From NCBI RefSeq assembly GCF_021441885.1, contig NZ_CP090440.1, positions 62,001 to 126,000 of the forward strand: a stretch of 64,000 bases of DNA, written 5' to 3'. Under the pieces are notes generated by a model. The model did no database searches, was not told where the DNA came from, and saw nothing but the letters and a program-made list of their open reading frames with translations. Below are positions 38,390 to 48,010 of this stretch, in pieces; within the stretch, counting starts at the first letter, position 1; each line of letters opens with the position of its first letter. The position numbers were made by a program, and so were the translations under genes. Source of the DNA: Vibrio maritimus (lineage in GTDB: Bacteria; Pseudomonadota; Gammaproteobacteria; Enterobacterales; Vibrionaceae).

Positions 38390-39775
38390 TAGGTGAACGT
38401 CACCAACTGGTTCGCAGTTCCTGATTTCTCCTGACCAACGTTCAGGGTTTTGCTCTCGACGTACCTTTAGAACTGCGGCTCTTTTTTGTAAGATCTCACT
38501 ATCCTTACCCACATGTCTTTCTGATGGTGTCACGTAGTTCAGCCCTCGATGTTTATGCTCATTGTTCTACCATTCTACGAACCTGTCTACCCAAGCTCTG
38601 CTCTCTTCTAAGCTTGCAAAGCCTTTCGATGGCCAACTCGGGACATATTTTAACGTCCTGAACAACGATTCTACATAGGGGTTATCATCGCTTACTCGTG
38701 GGCGACTGTAAGACAGCGTCACACCAAGCTCTTCCATCTTGGCTTTCATCGTTGAAGACTTCATCGCACTGCCGTTATTCGAGTGAAGCACAAGCGCCTG
38801 ATTAAAACATTGCTCTCGTATGAGCGTTCGCTGCAAGAGCTGAGACGCTTTTTGACCACTCTCTTGCTCATAGACTTCATGGCCAACGATTTTCCGACTG
38901 TAGATGTCTTCAATAAGGTACAGATAGTAGTGTTGGCCTCTCACGATTGCTGGCAAGTAAGTGATATCCCACGTCAATACCTGTTTCGGTGCTGTCGCTG
39001 TATAACTGCTTGGCTGTGCTACTTTCTTGCAAGTACGTTGACATCCTCGGTGCTCAACCTGGCCTTCCTTTTTCAAAGTGCGATAAAACGTAGACTCAGA
39101 GCCTAAGTCAATTCCCTTATTAAGTAGCGTAGGGACGATTTGTGTTGGAGGAAGGGAAGCGTATTCAGGCGCCAATATGGCTAACCTTTCCTTCTCCGTT
39201 AACTTGTTAGCTGGCTCTGGGCGATCTGCCAGTGGGCGCTGATCTTCTTGGATTTCTCCGCCTCGATACTACCTTCGATATGTTCCTAGGTCGATTTCCG
39301 TTTCCAAGCATGCATTCGGCAGACGACTGCCATTGTCGACCGCTTCATGTATAAGACTTATCAACTCTTGCCTTTCATCGGTTGACGTTAATCGACCTCG
39401 TCCTCTTCCCCGTTTTTTCGCAGAACTAATAGCGCACTGGTTTCGGCTAAGGCTTTCTCTTTGTATCGAAGTTCTTTTTTCAGAGCTTTGCTCTCCAGTT
39501 TGTCCGCTCGAGACTGCTGTTTCGCTTGGGCTTCCTTTTCCTTCTGTGACCTAAAGCCGTGTAAACACTCTTCACGCCAAGTATGAATTTGCTCTGGGTA
39601 GAGTCCCTTTGAGCGGCAATACGTACTAAGTTCATGTTTGGTCATCGTGTAAGTTTCAGCAACGACAGCGAGCTTCGTTTGTGCTAGCCATTGTTCTGGT
39701 GATGTCTTCTTACTAGGCACTGCTGTCCCTTTATCTCTCAATGCTTTACGCCCTAACTAGTTAATTTTTAACAGT
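38390..39775 (-). mobile_element. IS3-family element with defective orfB
   Basis: orfA (39741-39388) encodes a HTH plus coiled coil (HELSTYCRSKGLYPEQIHTW, LESKALKKELRYKEKALAET). orfB is readable from 39175 to 38567: TWDITYL (first Asp), ALVLHSNNGSAMK, NPYVESLFRTLKY (Glu). The second catalytic Asp of the HSDNGS box reads Asn, and the region 39175-39388 is out of frame. The transposase is therefore dead in two ways. Confidence 0.8.
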
Positions 39776-39941
39776 GACAACAATTCTGCCAGAGGGGGAA
39801 TTTTGCAATAACCATAACAGTGTTTTACTTATAATCGTCACTCTATAAGCATATTCGTTTGTATCCAGTGCGCTTGTGATAGCATTCTTAATATCAATGA
39901 TAAGTTAATAATTCTTAAAAAGGTTATAAGCCCAGCTTACT

Positions 39942-39966
39942 AGCCCAGAGCAATCTGGGCTATTTT
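39942..39966 (+). terminator. Orphan intrinsic terminator
   Basis: agcccaga (39942-39949) pairs perfectly with tctgggct (39954-39961) across a gcaa loop, followed by atttt. No plus-strand gene survives upstream, so it probably belonged to a gene erased by the IS3 insertion. Confidence 0.7.
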
Positions 39967-40141
39967 CATTTAGGGCATAAAGAACCGAATAAGCGAGGGA
40001 TAGAGCGACGCTCGTAAAAAAGGGGATCGTTTAGACCGTTTTTCCAAGGCAAGGAAACTTTGATTCTCCTTATCTTGAAGAAAAATATAAGCTTGGTCTA
40101 AAATTTGAAAATTTTAAGTGTTCTCTATGAAACATAAAAAT
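39967..40141. other. Short gap before the GLUG gene
   Basis: AT-rich, no gene seen. Together with 39776-39941 it makes up a 366-base gap between the IS3 element and the GLUG protein. Confidence 0.3.
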
Positions 40142-41248
40142 TTATGGTAGTAGGGGGCTATAACCTTTAAAGTTTGTTAGATAAGGGTGGTGCGATCTAT
40201 TTACAGCTGAATCAATTATCCAGTTTATATCGCTAAATCTTAAAACTTCTCTATACCATAATGAAGAATACATATCACTTCTTTTAACTTCTAAACCAAG
40301 TATATTATCGCAGCCATCGCACACTTGATGCTCATAACGATAGCTATTCGTAACAATACTCTCCTCATCAACGTGCCCGACTAATCCACCAACACCTTTA
40401 ATACTAGAAATTAGGGAATTTACATCTGAAATTGCATAACTGTTTGCAATGCGGCTTTTACCTTTTAATTTTCCAACTAACCCTCCAGTATCGGCGGAAT
40501 GCAAATATGAAAATTGTGGATAGCTTACTGTTACAGTACCTGTAGAGTAACTACCTATAACTTCTGATTTATTCCCTCGATATTCTCCAACTAAACCAAC
40601 TAATCCTCCGATCTCATGGGTACCGCCTACTACAACTGAATTAGAATAAGAGTTAACTATTTTACTGTTATCAAATAGTGTTCCGACTAATCCCCCAACA
40701 GCCTTTTCACCTGAAACATTAACCTTAGAGTAACTATTGCGCAGTTCACTACCATAGTTTAAATATCCGACCATTCCGCCTACTACACGACTATTACTCC
40801 CCCATGTTACATTACCTGTAGCATAACTGTTGGATATGATTGTGGCGTTACTTTTGCCAGCTAAAAGGCCAATGTTTCCCGAATGGGGGTTATTTACTAC
40901 GCCGCTAATTCCTATATTTTTAATCTGTGCTCCAAGTGTTTCAGCAAACAAACCATTTCGAGATGAATTATAATTATGAATTTCAAACCCTGCTCCATCA
41001 AGAACTCCTGAGAACATGCCATTTTCCCCACCCCCAATCGGATCGAAATCATAAACTGATATACAATCAATATCATTTGTTAAAATATAATAACCATATA
41101 GAGGGAAAAATTCGCTATGACCTATAGATTGTAATTGCTCGCATGTTGTAATAGTAATAATACTATTTGCATGAGATGCTCCCAAACCATTAAGGTAAGG
41201 TCCACCAATGAAAAGTAAATATTTTAATAGTAAAGCAGTTTTTTTCAT
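40142..41248 (-). CDS. Secreted GLUG-repeat protein
   Basis: A 368-residue exported protein. Signal peptide residues 1-27 (MKKTALLLKYLLFI..GASHA). An N-terminal domain (ITTCEQLQSIGHS..YYILTNDIDC) is the common start of GLUG-containing surface proteins. At least five GLUG-type repeats follow, with cores such as VVGGMVGYLNYGSELRNSYS, AVGGLVGTLFDNSKIVNSYS, EIGGLVGLV..IGSYSTGTV and GVGGLVGHVDEESIVTNSY. These predict a right-handed beta-helix stalk, as in IgA-peptidase-like and adhesin proteins. The C-terminus carries a CDGC motif and no anchor that I recognise. The ATG has AGGGTT upstream. Intact, single gene between IS elements. Confidence 0.8.
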   Translation of the reverse strand: MKKTALLLKYLLFIGGPYLNGLGASHANSIITITTCEQLQSIGHSEFFPLYGYYILTNDIDCISVYDFDPIGGGENGMFSGVLDGAGFEIHNYNSSRNGLFAETLGAQIKNIGISGVVNNPHSGNIGLLAGKSNATIISNSYATGNVTWGSNSRVVGGMVGYLNYGSELRNSYSKVNVSGEKAVGGLVGTLFDNSKIVNSYSNSVVVGGTHEIGGLVGLVGEYRGNKSEVIGSYSTGTVTVSYPQFSYLHSADTGGLVGKLKGKSRIANSYAISDVNSLISSIKGVGGLVGHVDEESIVTNSYRYEHQVCDGCDNILGLEVKRSDMYSSLWYREVLRFSDINWIIDSAVNRSHHPYLTNFKGYSPLLP

Positions 41249-41399
41249 AATAACTAACCCTATAATGTTTCGGCTAAGTTCTATGCTACAATTTTCCAGT
41301 ATGCAGTCTGTCTAATAGACAGACATGCTCACACATGTGACAGTAGCGAATTTAATATTATTTTTCATTAGCAATAAGAACAAGAATAATGTGTTTATA

Positions 41400-42281
41400 A
41401 ATAATAGTTACTCTTGGGCGCGCATGATCTGGGTTTGTTGCAAACAATCAGGTTCTAATATAATGAACCTGATTGTGTCACACTTATAGACTAAGTGGTG
41501 ATGGGGTCGTGCTACAGACGCACTTAGTTCGCGAGGATGCCCTTGCTCCCAGAAGGCTGCTCCTTCCCTTGGCGGGATGAGCGGAACCGCTCGCTTTATC
41601 CGTATGGCATCATGGCAATTTCTTGTGTCATAAGCGCCATCACTTGATATCTCAATGATTTTACGACGTGTCTGCTTAAGTAAGTTGGGAAGCACTTCGG
41701 CATCGGTTACGTTAGATTAACTCAACTCTGCTGCGACTATTTCGTGGGGGGCATCTACTGCGATGTGTAGCTTGCCCCAGACTCTACGTTTCTCGTCAGT
41801 ACCATGCTTCTTGACCTTCCATTCACCTTCGCCATAAACTTTGAGACCAGTGGCATCAGTAGCCAGATGCTGTATCGCACCTCTGGTTTTAGTTTTAAAT
41901 GAAACCTCAACTTCCTTAGCTCGACGGCTTATACAGGTGTAATGTGGACAAACAAGCGGAATGTTAGCCAGCTTAAATACTGAGTCTAGAAAACCTAGCA
42001 GCGCTCTCAATGGCATAGAGAAAACGCGTTTTACCATCATGCGGTAGTAATAGAATCGGCGAGGCCTGCCGCGCTTGCCTTGTTTGTTTTGCTTCCACTC
42101 GGCTATCGCTTTCTCATCAACCCAAAAGGTCAGAGAACCACGGCTGATTAGGACTTTGTTGTACTGGTTCCAGTTAGTTGTTTTGTAACGAGGTTTCGGC
42201 ATAAGGCTGCGGTGATTAACTGATGTAGCCGATCAGATCGTAACTTCCTGATTTGGTTCCATCTATTTACGCAACAAAGCC
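41400..42281 (-). mobile_element. IS5-family element, copy C, truncated
   Basis: The transposase N-terminus (42202, MPKPRYKTTNWNQYNKVLIS) runs to 41717, and a second frame 41695-41408 covers NLLKQTRRKIIEISSDGAYD. The C-terminus is cut near 41410-41500. The right terminus gcaacaaagcc ends at 42281, where it truncates an adenylyltransferase-like gene. The most extensive open IS5 piece of this region, but not intact. Confidence 0.8.
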
Positions 42282-42875
42282 TGATGGAAATCGTTTGGAT
42301 GTAACGTTGTATCCGCTTTTATATACATCAAGCTTAAATGTGAAAGCCTTAGTCTTGCCTTATTGGGCAAGGACTCGGTATTTCAATCCTTAGAAGAACC
42401 GAGCGATAAAGACCACCTACCAAGTAGACCTTCATGTAAGGAGTTTACTGATTGTTGTAATGAATTTTGGTGAGCAAGTACGTATGTGGCTAAAGGTTTA
42501 TGGCGTAAAGAAATAATCTACGCAAAACATATGTAGGATCAGGTATTGAAAGGTCCGTTGTTCAAGGTGCTTGATTGGCATATTGGTGAAATGACTGAAT
42601 ACAGGGTTTCTTCAGGTAAACATGGAAAATATTATCAGAAGCTTTTAAGCCGAAAGGACTGGGGAATACTTAAAGATTCGTATAGCGGATCGGGTACTGG
42701 GGAAACATGGGATGCACTATTTATTGCAGCCAACCTATTCCTAAAAACAGCTCTTTCTGTAGCTAATACAAGCAACTTTCGGTACATCAGGGCTGAAGAC
42801 AAAAAAGTAACAGCTCATCTAGAATATGTCAGAAGGCTGCCATCAAATGCACTGGATATGTATCCGAGTTGGTGA
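42282..42875 (+). pseudogene. Aminoglycoside 6-adenylyltransferase (ANT(6)/AadK-like) relic
   Basis: Directly after the IS5 end the frame reads GNRLDVTL, the DxT active-site strand of ANT(6). After a shift come KDSVFQSLEEPSD..DHLPSRPSCKEFTDCCNEFW. Two nonsense codons (TGA at about 42471, TAG at about 42531) follow, and then the open frame 42546-42875: FKVLDWHIGEMTEYRVSSGK, then HGKYYQKLL, then TWDALFIAANLFLKTALSVA, then DDKKVTAHLEYVRRLP-like text ending at Trp. The order and motifs match AadK/AadE streptomycin nucleotidyltransferases. The N-terminal ~90 residues, including the GSR..G nucleotide loop, are lost to IS5. Non-functional as read. Confidence 0.7.
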
Positions 42876-43543
42876 ATTAGTATTCTTTTATTGTGCATTT
42901 TTATGCTATTTAAATGAGGCGTTGGTGGTTTATGTTTTGAACTCATTTGTCCATTTTCCCATCTCAGATACTGTGTCTTGAGATACGAAAAGTTATTTTA
43001 AACATGGGTTGTAAAGCATTTACGTTAACTTTCTTCTGTCCCAAAACACTCTCCCATATAGTGAGAAACTGTTCCTGCAAAAATAAATTATTACTTACGT
43101 TACAATATTTAGTCTAAGTGTAAGGCACGCCAATTAACAAAACCCATTAATCCATTCGATGGTATCTCTAATCATACTTGTAGCTTCCTAAACAAGCTTC
43201 TGTATAAATATTGAACAATTCATTTAATGTTCATGTGGCAAATTGTTTACACAATCTCCTTGATTGATGCCAAATAATGTGCATAATAATTCAAGTTACT
43301 TATGCCCTGAGGGTTCCTTCTACTATTGCTGGAATAGGTATTATTTTGTTCATCACGAAATCCGTGAATAATAAATAGAATACTTTGTTACGTCTTTTCA
43401 AAATCGATATTTACATTACCTTGCGTAAAATTTTCTTTTTTCTTTTCATTCCTAATGATATAGTCTTCGGAAATCCAGCCTGTACAAAAATACAGGCAAC
43501 GCAACTGCCTTCATATACCCTATAAGGACTTATTGCATTACTT
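42876..43543. other. Upstream region of the H-NS-like gene
   Basis: No gene supported in 668 bases. The AT-rich 3' part probably carries the promoter. gcctgta/tacaggc at 43478-43497 forms a 7-bp stem with a caaaaa loop, 47 bases before the start codon, and could be a regulatory hairpin or operator. Confidence 0.4.
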
Positions 43544-43948
43544 ATGTCTGATATTACCAAAATACTGTTAAACATACGCTCATTACGTGCCTTTTCCCGT
43601 GATTTAACATTAAAGCAGTTAGAAGATGCATTGGAAAAAATGACTACCGTTGTTGGAGAGCTCCGTCAAATTGCAGAGCAAGAAGCAAAAGCGATACGCA
43701 ATGCTCAGTTATCTTCTATCGCAGCACGAATTTCGCGAGAAGGTATTGATGTTGATGAGCTCATCACTGCTCTTTCTAGAAATGAACGAAAAGCTAAACG
43801 CACTCCTCGTCCACCAAAGTACAAGTACACTGACTTAAACGGTAATGAGAAAACATGGACAGGCCAGGGACGAACTCCCAGCCCAATACAAGAGTATTTG
43901 GACGAAGGGGGCGCTCTAGAAGATTTTTTGATAATCGAGTCAGTATAG
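43544..43948 (+). CDS. hns: H-NS-family nucleoid protein
   Basis: An intact 134-residue H-NS/StpA-like protein. Residues 1-50 are the helical dimerisation site (ILLNIRSLRAFSRDLTLKQL.., LEKMTTVVGELRQIAEQ), followed by the second helical part and linker (ISREGIDVDELITAL). The C-terminal DNA-binding domain PKYKYTDLNGNEKTWTGQGR carries the minor-groove loop QGRTP (108-112). It is expected to silence AT-rich foreign DNA, and much of this window (8.0-8.6 kb, 10.9-11.1 kb) has suitable AT-rich promoters. Plasmid-borne hns genes commonly serve to hide plasmid genes from host fitness costs. Followed by a small terminator. Confidence 0.9.
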   Translation: MSDITKILLNIRSLRAFSRDLTLKQLEDALEKMTTVVGELRQIAEQEAKAIRNAQLSSIAARISREGIDVDELITALSRNERKAKRTPRPPKYKYTDLNGNEKTWTGQGRTPSPIQEYLDEGGALEDFLIIESV

Positions 43949-43966
43949 TGCTTTTTGTTATATGGG

Positions 43967-43985
43967 GAGTAGGAATACTCTTTTT
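43967..43985 (+). terminator. Terminator of the H-NS-like gene
   Basis: gagta (43967-43971) and tactc (43976-43980) form a short stem followed by five Ts, 18 bases after the stop. Weak but well placed. Confidence 0.5.
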
Positions 43986-44084
43986 AATTCAGGTCGTTAC
44001 TAGTTTTTAATATAAATTATGCAGTAATAACCTTATGCTACAGACAAACTTATTTTGTCAAGGAGTAGAATTGATTACAAGGGG

Positions 44085-44150
44085 CTCAAGATCAATTTAG
44101 CCTCGCTTAATCATCGTCCACAGCTCTCGACCATGAATACTTGCTGTGAC
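44085..44150 (-). repeat. Dispersed repeat R, copy 2 (minus strand)
   Basis: The minus strand matches repeat R at 28209 and 54578 (tcgagagctgtggacgatga and flanks). It ends near ggctcaagatca, where similarity with the other copies breaks off. Confidence 0.5.
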
Positions 44151-44169
44151 ACTTTCTGACTACCTCTAG

Positions 44170-44452
44170 CCAAACGCCATCTTTTACCCAACGATGACTT
44201 TGTTTAACGATACTATTAAAAGAGTCGATGTCGAGTATTCCTATTAATGATAGCAAGAAGAAACTCGTTAATCAGAGCTGTACATTCATTGCATAGAGTG
44301 CCTCATAGTAAGCAGGACTGAGGTAATAATTAATGACGTTTCCAAACTTATTGACTTGCCCAATAGTAGTAGAGCCAATCTTTTTTCACTTTGATGTAGG
44401 TCTTATCCATTCGCCACGAGCCAGACACTCACTTCTTGTCGAGTCTGGTAGA
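44170..44452 (-). mobile_element. IS6-like transposase fragment
   Basis: Minus strand near 44440-44290 reads SGSWRMDKTYIKVKKDWLYY and continues as NKFGNVINYYLS in a shifted frame. This corresponds to the first DDE Asp region of IS6-type transposases. It differs from the other IS6 copies here, so it is a separate lineage. Confidence 0.5.
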
Positions 44453-45060
44453 AGTGGACCCCAATGGTTGGACACATAAGTTAATTTCTTAAGTGGTTGA
44501 CCTAGCTTATGTAGCATACCTTTGCTTGCCGAAGTAGGCCTCATCAGGAGTGAGGTCATTGAGCTCTTGATGGTTGCGCTCTTCATTATAAAACACCATA
44601 ATAGCTGCCGATTTCAAGCTCGGCTTTATGCGGTGCTGTGTAAGCTTTTAAGTAAGCCCCCTCATTCAGGCTACGCTATAATCGTTCGATAACAACGTAG
44701 TCGACCCAGTGACCTTTTTTCATCCATGCTGATCCGTACACTATGGTTAGTTAATTTTTGTGTGAACTCAATGCTGATAAAATGACTGCCTTGATCTGAG
44801 TTGAAGATATCTGGCGGTCCATAGGTCTATAGTGCTTAAGCGCTTCGATACAAAAGCTAGTATCCATAGTGTTAGATCACCGCCAAGACAATAGTTTATG
44901 GCTATACCATTAAATAATGTAACCAAGTACAGGAACCCTTTAGCCATGGGGATATAGGTGAGATCAATCGCCCAAGCTTGGTTTAGGCGAGTAACCTCAA
45001 TACCATGCAATAAGTAGGGATAAACCTTATGTGCTTTGTTGGGCTGTGCCGTTTAGGTTT
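44453..45060 (-). mobile_element. IS3-family fragment
   Basis: A terminus-like tggaccccaatggttggaca lies near 44455. The frame 45010-44768 encodes HGIEVTRLNQAWAIDLTYIP, then MAKGFLYLVTLF, the first catalytic Asp region of IS3 orfB, followed by shifted remnants (LSTIDLWTARYLQ). Stops and shifts throughout. Confidence 0.7.
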
Positions 45061-45069
45061 GGGATAAAT

Positions 45070-45357
45070 CGCTCCGGCGGGTGGTTGTCAGAAATTCTAC
45101 GGCTCTAACAAGAAGTGGAAAAAGCGGTATGGTTATCACAAGCGTTCACTCTCAGAAACAGCTATGTACAGAATGAAGCAGTTGCTAGGTGGAAACTAAG
45201 CCTGAGAAACTACAATGCTCAGGAAACCTACGCCATGATTAAAGTGCTGAACAAGCTTACAGGGCTTGGTATGCCTGAAACTCAGTATGTTGTATAAGAA
45301 TTACTCAATTTCAGGCGATTTGGTTTCTTGTCCGAATTACGCAACAAAACCCATATT
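45070..45357 (+). mobile_element. IS5-family C-terminal fragment
   Basis: cagaaattctacggctctaa.. through ggcatgcctgaaactcagtatgttgt to the terminus ttacgcaacaaaaccc matches the last third of copy F (57503-57760, opposite strand). Its 5' part joins the IS3 relic. Confidence 0.75.
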
Positions 45358-45367
45358 CTTGGTAAAC

Positions 45368-46066
45368 TTATGCCATTAGATGCCTTGTGTAGTGACTGAT
45401 CAATTCATTCTTGGTTCTCAAGCCTAGCTTGGCTTTCATTCTGTGGATATAGACTTTCGCTGAATCTTCCGATATGCCCACGGTATTGTTTTTGTAAAGA
45501 CGACCCCTGGAAATGTCGTTCAGCAACTGGATCTCAATGGGAGAAAATTGTTTTGGTTTTTTTGTTACGGGTAGTGCTTGCTTGACCGGGTTGACAACCT
45601 GAAAGTGATTGCGGGCTATTTCCATCTGCGCGCTTTGTTCAGCTACGTCTGTAAACGCCATTATGTCTTCAATGTTAGACAGGTAAAGGTTTACTGCCGA
45701 TGGTACCTTGGTGTTCACGTAGAACAGGTGATAGTCGGTGTGTCCTTCATGCTTCTTAACCACGTTCAGGGGCCTACTGTGATCAAATTCTTCTCTTAGC
45801 AAGGATAGCTGTGCATCGTATTTTGCACGGTACTCAAAGGGAAGTTGGTCAAGGTGGGAGGGGAGGTAGAACGCCTTTTTCTTGTAATTTCCCGTATAAA
45901 GGTCAGGTGTGTAAATGTCTGATATATAGCGCCTTTCCAGCATGCACTCTACCATTGCTTTCTCGTTGGACCATATTTCTATTCGCTTACCCGTTAGAAA
46001 AACCCGGCTGAATGAGTATGCGCATATAGACAGGCGTGACAAGACCTCCTTCTGTTTGCTGTGCAT
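45368..46066 (-). CDS. LuxR-type transcriptional regulator
   Basis: A 232-residue protein with a C-terminal LuxR/GerE-type HTH at about residues 172-230 (FSPIEIQLLNDISRGRLYKN, then EDSAKVYIHRMKAKLGLRTK, then NELISHY). The N-terminal ~150 residues (RVFLTGKRIEIWSNEKAM, then YLPSHLDQLPFEYRAKY) are not an obvious acyl-homoserine-lactone or receiver domain, so the input signal is unknown. The ATG at 46066 has AAGGAG 8 bases upstream. It is intact between IS fragments and monocistronic. The HTH call is secure, the rest is open. Confidence 0.75.
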   Translation of the reverse strand: MHSKQKEVLSRLSICAYSFSRVFLTGKRIEIWSNEKAMVECMLERRYISDIYTPDLYTGNYKKKAFYLPSHLDQLPFEYRAKYDAQLSLLREEFDHSRPLNVVKKHEGHTDYHLFYVNTKVPSAVNLYLSNIEDIMAFTDVAEQSAQMEIARNHFQVVNPVKQALPVTKKPKQFSPIEIQLLNDISRGRLYKNNTVGISEDSAKVYIHRMKAKLGLRTKNELISHYTRHLMA

Positions 46067-46154
46067 TGTAGTAGCTCCTTATCAATACCAGAAAGTGGCT
46101 GGGGCGGGCTAACCCATAGAATTGTTTCTTTTATCATCAACATGGTAGCCCACG

Positions 46155-46640
46155 ATGGAAAGCTCTGAGTTCAAATGGAAACACTTCGCCCTTGAAGTCA
46201 TCCTTTGGTGTGTTCGTCGGTACGGGTCCACACCAATGAGTTACGTCAACCTCAGACGTTTAATACCGATAAGCATTTCTCCTATGGTTATGCTATCTCA
46301 CGCCTTAAGGAACAAGGTAAACTTCGTCAAGACGTTCAGCAGCGGCAAGTAAAGCATTTGAATAACAGCATCGAGTCAGATCATGCGCCCATTAAAAAGT
46401 GATCGTAGCCACCGGCTAATTCAAGAGTCAGAAACGAGTTTGGTCAACGATTCGAGCCATTACGTATGTTGAATAAAGGTCAGCTAGATCTCTGGTTGAG
46501 AGCAAATGAGCCGATAACTTTGGTATGGGAGCGTTCTGCTTTTATGAATCGTTTATTCAATGTAGAGATAGTTTTCAACTAAAAATGGAAAGATAAATAG
46601 TCGAAGTTCTTCTTTGAGTATTTTTGCAACAAACCCCAAA
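46155..46640 (+). mobile_element. IS6 internal-deletion derivative, copy 1
   Basis: The N-terminal part (SEFKWKHFALEVILWCVRRY, then GSTPMSYVN) is fused directly to the C-terminal part (LQTFNTDKHFSYGYAISRLK, then IESDHAPIKK), with the central DDE region missing. The junction, tacgtcaacctcagacgtt at about 46242, is shared with the copy at 58552-59060. The element ends near atttttgcaacaaacccc at 46640. Confidence 0.75.
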
Positions 46641-46843
46641 ACAATATGCAATAGTATGCATTTTTTGAGATAGTAAAAATGAGATTTAGTTAACAAATTT
46701 ATAACGTTAATGTTATGCGGGGTTTGAAGTCTAGCGGAAACGAAAGTGTACGTTGATAGGGCTAAGCTTTTGACTAATAAATGTTTATAAAATTAAAGCA
46801 GTGACAAGAAAAAATAATGCATACAGCGCCACAAAATTTTTGA

Positions 46844-47035
46844 TCAAACATGCTCTCTAATCCACGTCCATGTTTCTTCATCTAACTGTCCTTGATATTC
46901 ACATTTATTTACATTGATTTTTGATATAAACATTTTGTTATTATTATCCAGATACAAGGTACGCTTGTCGCCTACTTGGGATGCCGACAATGGTGTAGAG
47001 ACTAACCATGTTGACTCCATTATATGATTGCACAT
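46844..47035 (-). CDS. Hypothetical 63-aa protein
   Basis: Short frame with MESTWLVSTPLSASQVGDKR, then TLYLDNNNKMFISKIN.., and a tryptophan-rich end (DEETWTWIREHV). No family recognised. A second ATG seven codons inside (MESTW..) is an equally good start. It sits alone between IS relics, so it may be a fragment. Confidence 0.35.
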   Translation of the reverse strand: MCNHIMESTWLVSTPLSASQVGDKRTLYLDNNNKMFISKINVNKCEYQGQLDEETWTWIREHV

Positions 47036-47139
47036 TTACAAGCTTTGTATCACTAAATAAATGTTTTCATACCTTTTATTTGAATTTTTCAAGTCATAAC
47101 TAACTGAATATAAGCCCATTTTTTTGCTTCCTATATGTA

Positions 47140-47879
47140 TCTTGTCCTAAAATACGTTGATAGTATTTCATTTAGCGTTTTCATGTCTAGGCCGAGATGC
47201 AGCCTCATATTGTTGTAGATACGGATGGACTTTTTTACTAGATGTTTAAGCTCATAGAGACCCTTACATCGATTAAGCAAGAACTCTTGCTTTAGTATGC
47301 CATACACTCTTTCTGCTAAAGCATTTTGATATCAGTCATATCCATCTGTCATCGAAGATTTTATGTCGCCCCCTTTCAGCTTTTCTTGATAAACACTTGA
47401 GCAATATTGAAGGCCATAGTCAGAGTGGTGGATACACGAACAATGATATTGTCGACTCTTTACGGCCATATCGAGTGCCTTTACGACATCTGTCGCTTTC
47501 ATCCCATTGTTCAGCTCATATCCCATAGTTTTTCGACTGAACGCATCAGTCACCAATGATAGATAGTGAACCCCCTCCTCAGATTGAAGGTAAGTGATAT
47601 CACTCACTAGCACTTCCTCTGGATTGTGAGGCTCATATTCTTTAAGTAAGTTAGGACGTTTCTTCATCCAGTGCCTGCTGTTCGTGGTCTTTATGAAGCT
47701 ACGTTTGGGTCGAACTAATAGTTTGCTCGTCACGCAAGTAATCGAAGAGAGCATCTCGACCTAGTTTAATGCTTAGCTTTCGTAACTCCGGTTTCAGCAG
47801 ATAATAGAGTTTGCGAGTGCCGAGTCGGGGCATGTAACGTCGTATATCTAGTACTACTTCCCTTTAACTTAATGATGCG
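47140..47879 (-). mobile_element. IS3-family fragment, second type
   Basis: Minus-strand frame 47754-47332 encodes the orfB catalytic core: EVLVSDITYLQSEEGVHYLS, then LVTDAFSRKTMGYEL, HHSDYGLQYCS. Two catalytic Asp regions are visible, but the frame is cut at both sides. Further pieces (KAFAERVYGIL..FLLNRCKGLYELK) read in other frames towards 47200. Confidence 0.75.
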
Positions 47880-48010
47880 ATGATTAGCCCTGAATTCAAA
47901 TGGAAACACTTTGCACCTGAGGTTATCTTTTGGTGGCTTCGTTGGTATGGCTCAACACCCATGAGCTATGACAATCTCATTGACATGCTGACCGAATGGG
48001 GCATATATGG
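47880..48010 (+). mobile_element. IS6-family 5' half, separated by an IS110 insertion
   Basis: ISPEFKWKHFAPEVIFWWLR.., then GSTPMSYDNLIDMLTEWG is the IS6 transposase N-terminus. It resumes at about 49058 with ISVNRSTI..WFIEY..KLRFYQMIGFDTSWQL. The two parts can be joined across the intervening IS110. Confidence 0.75.
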
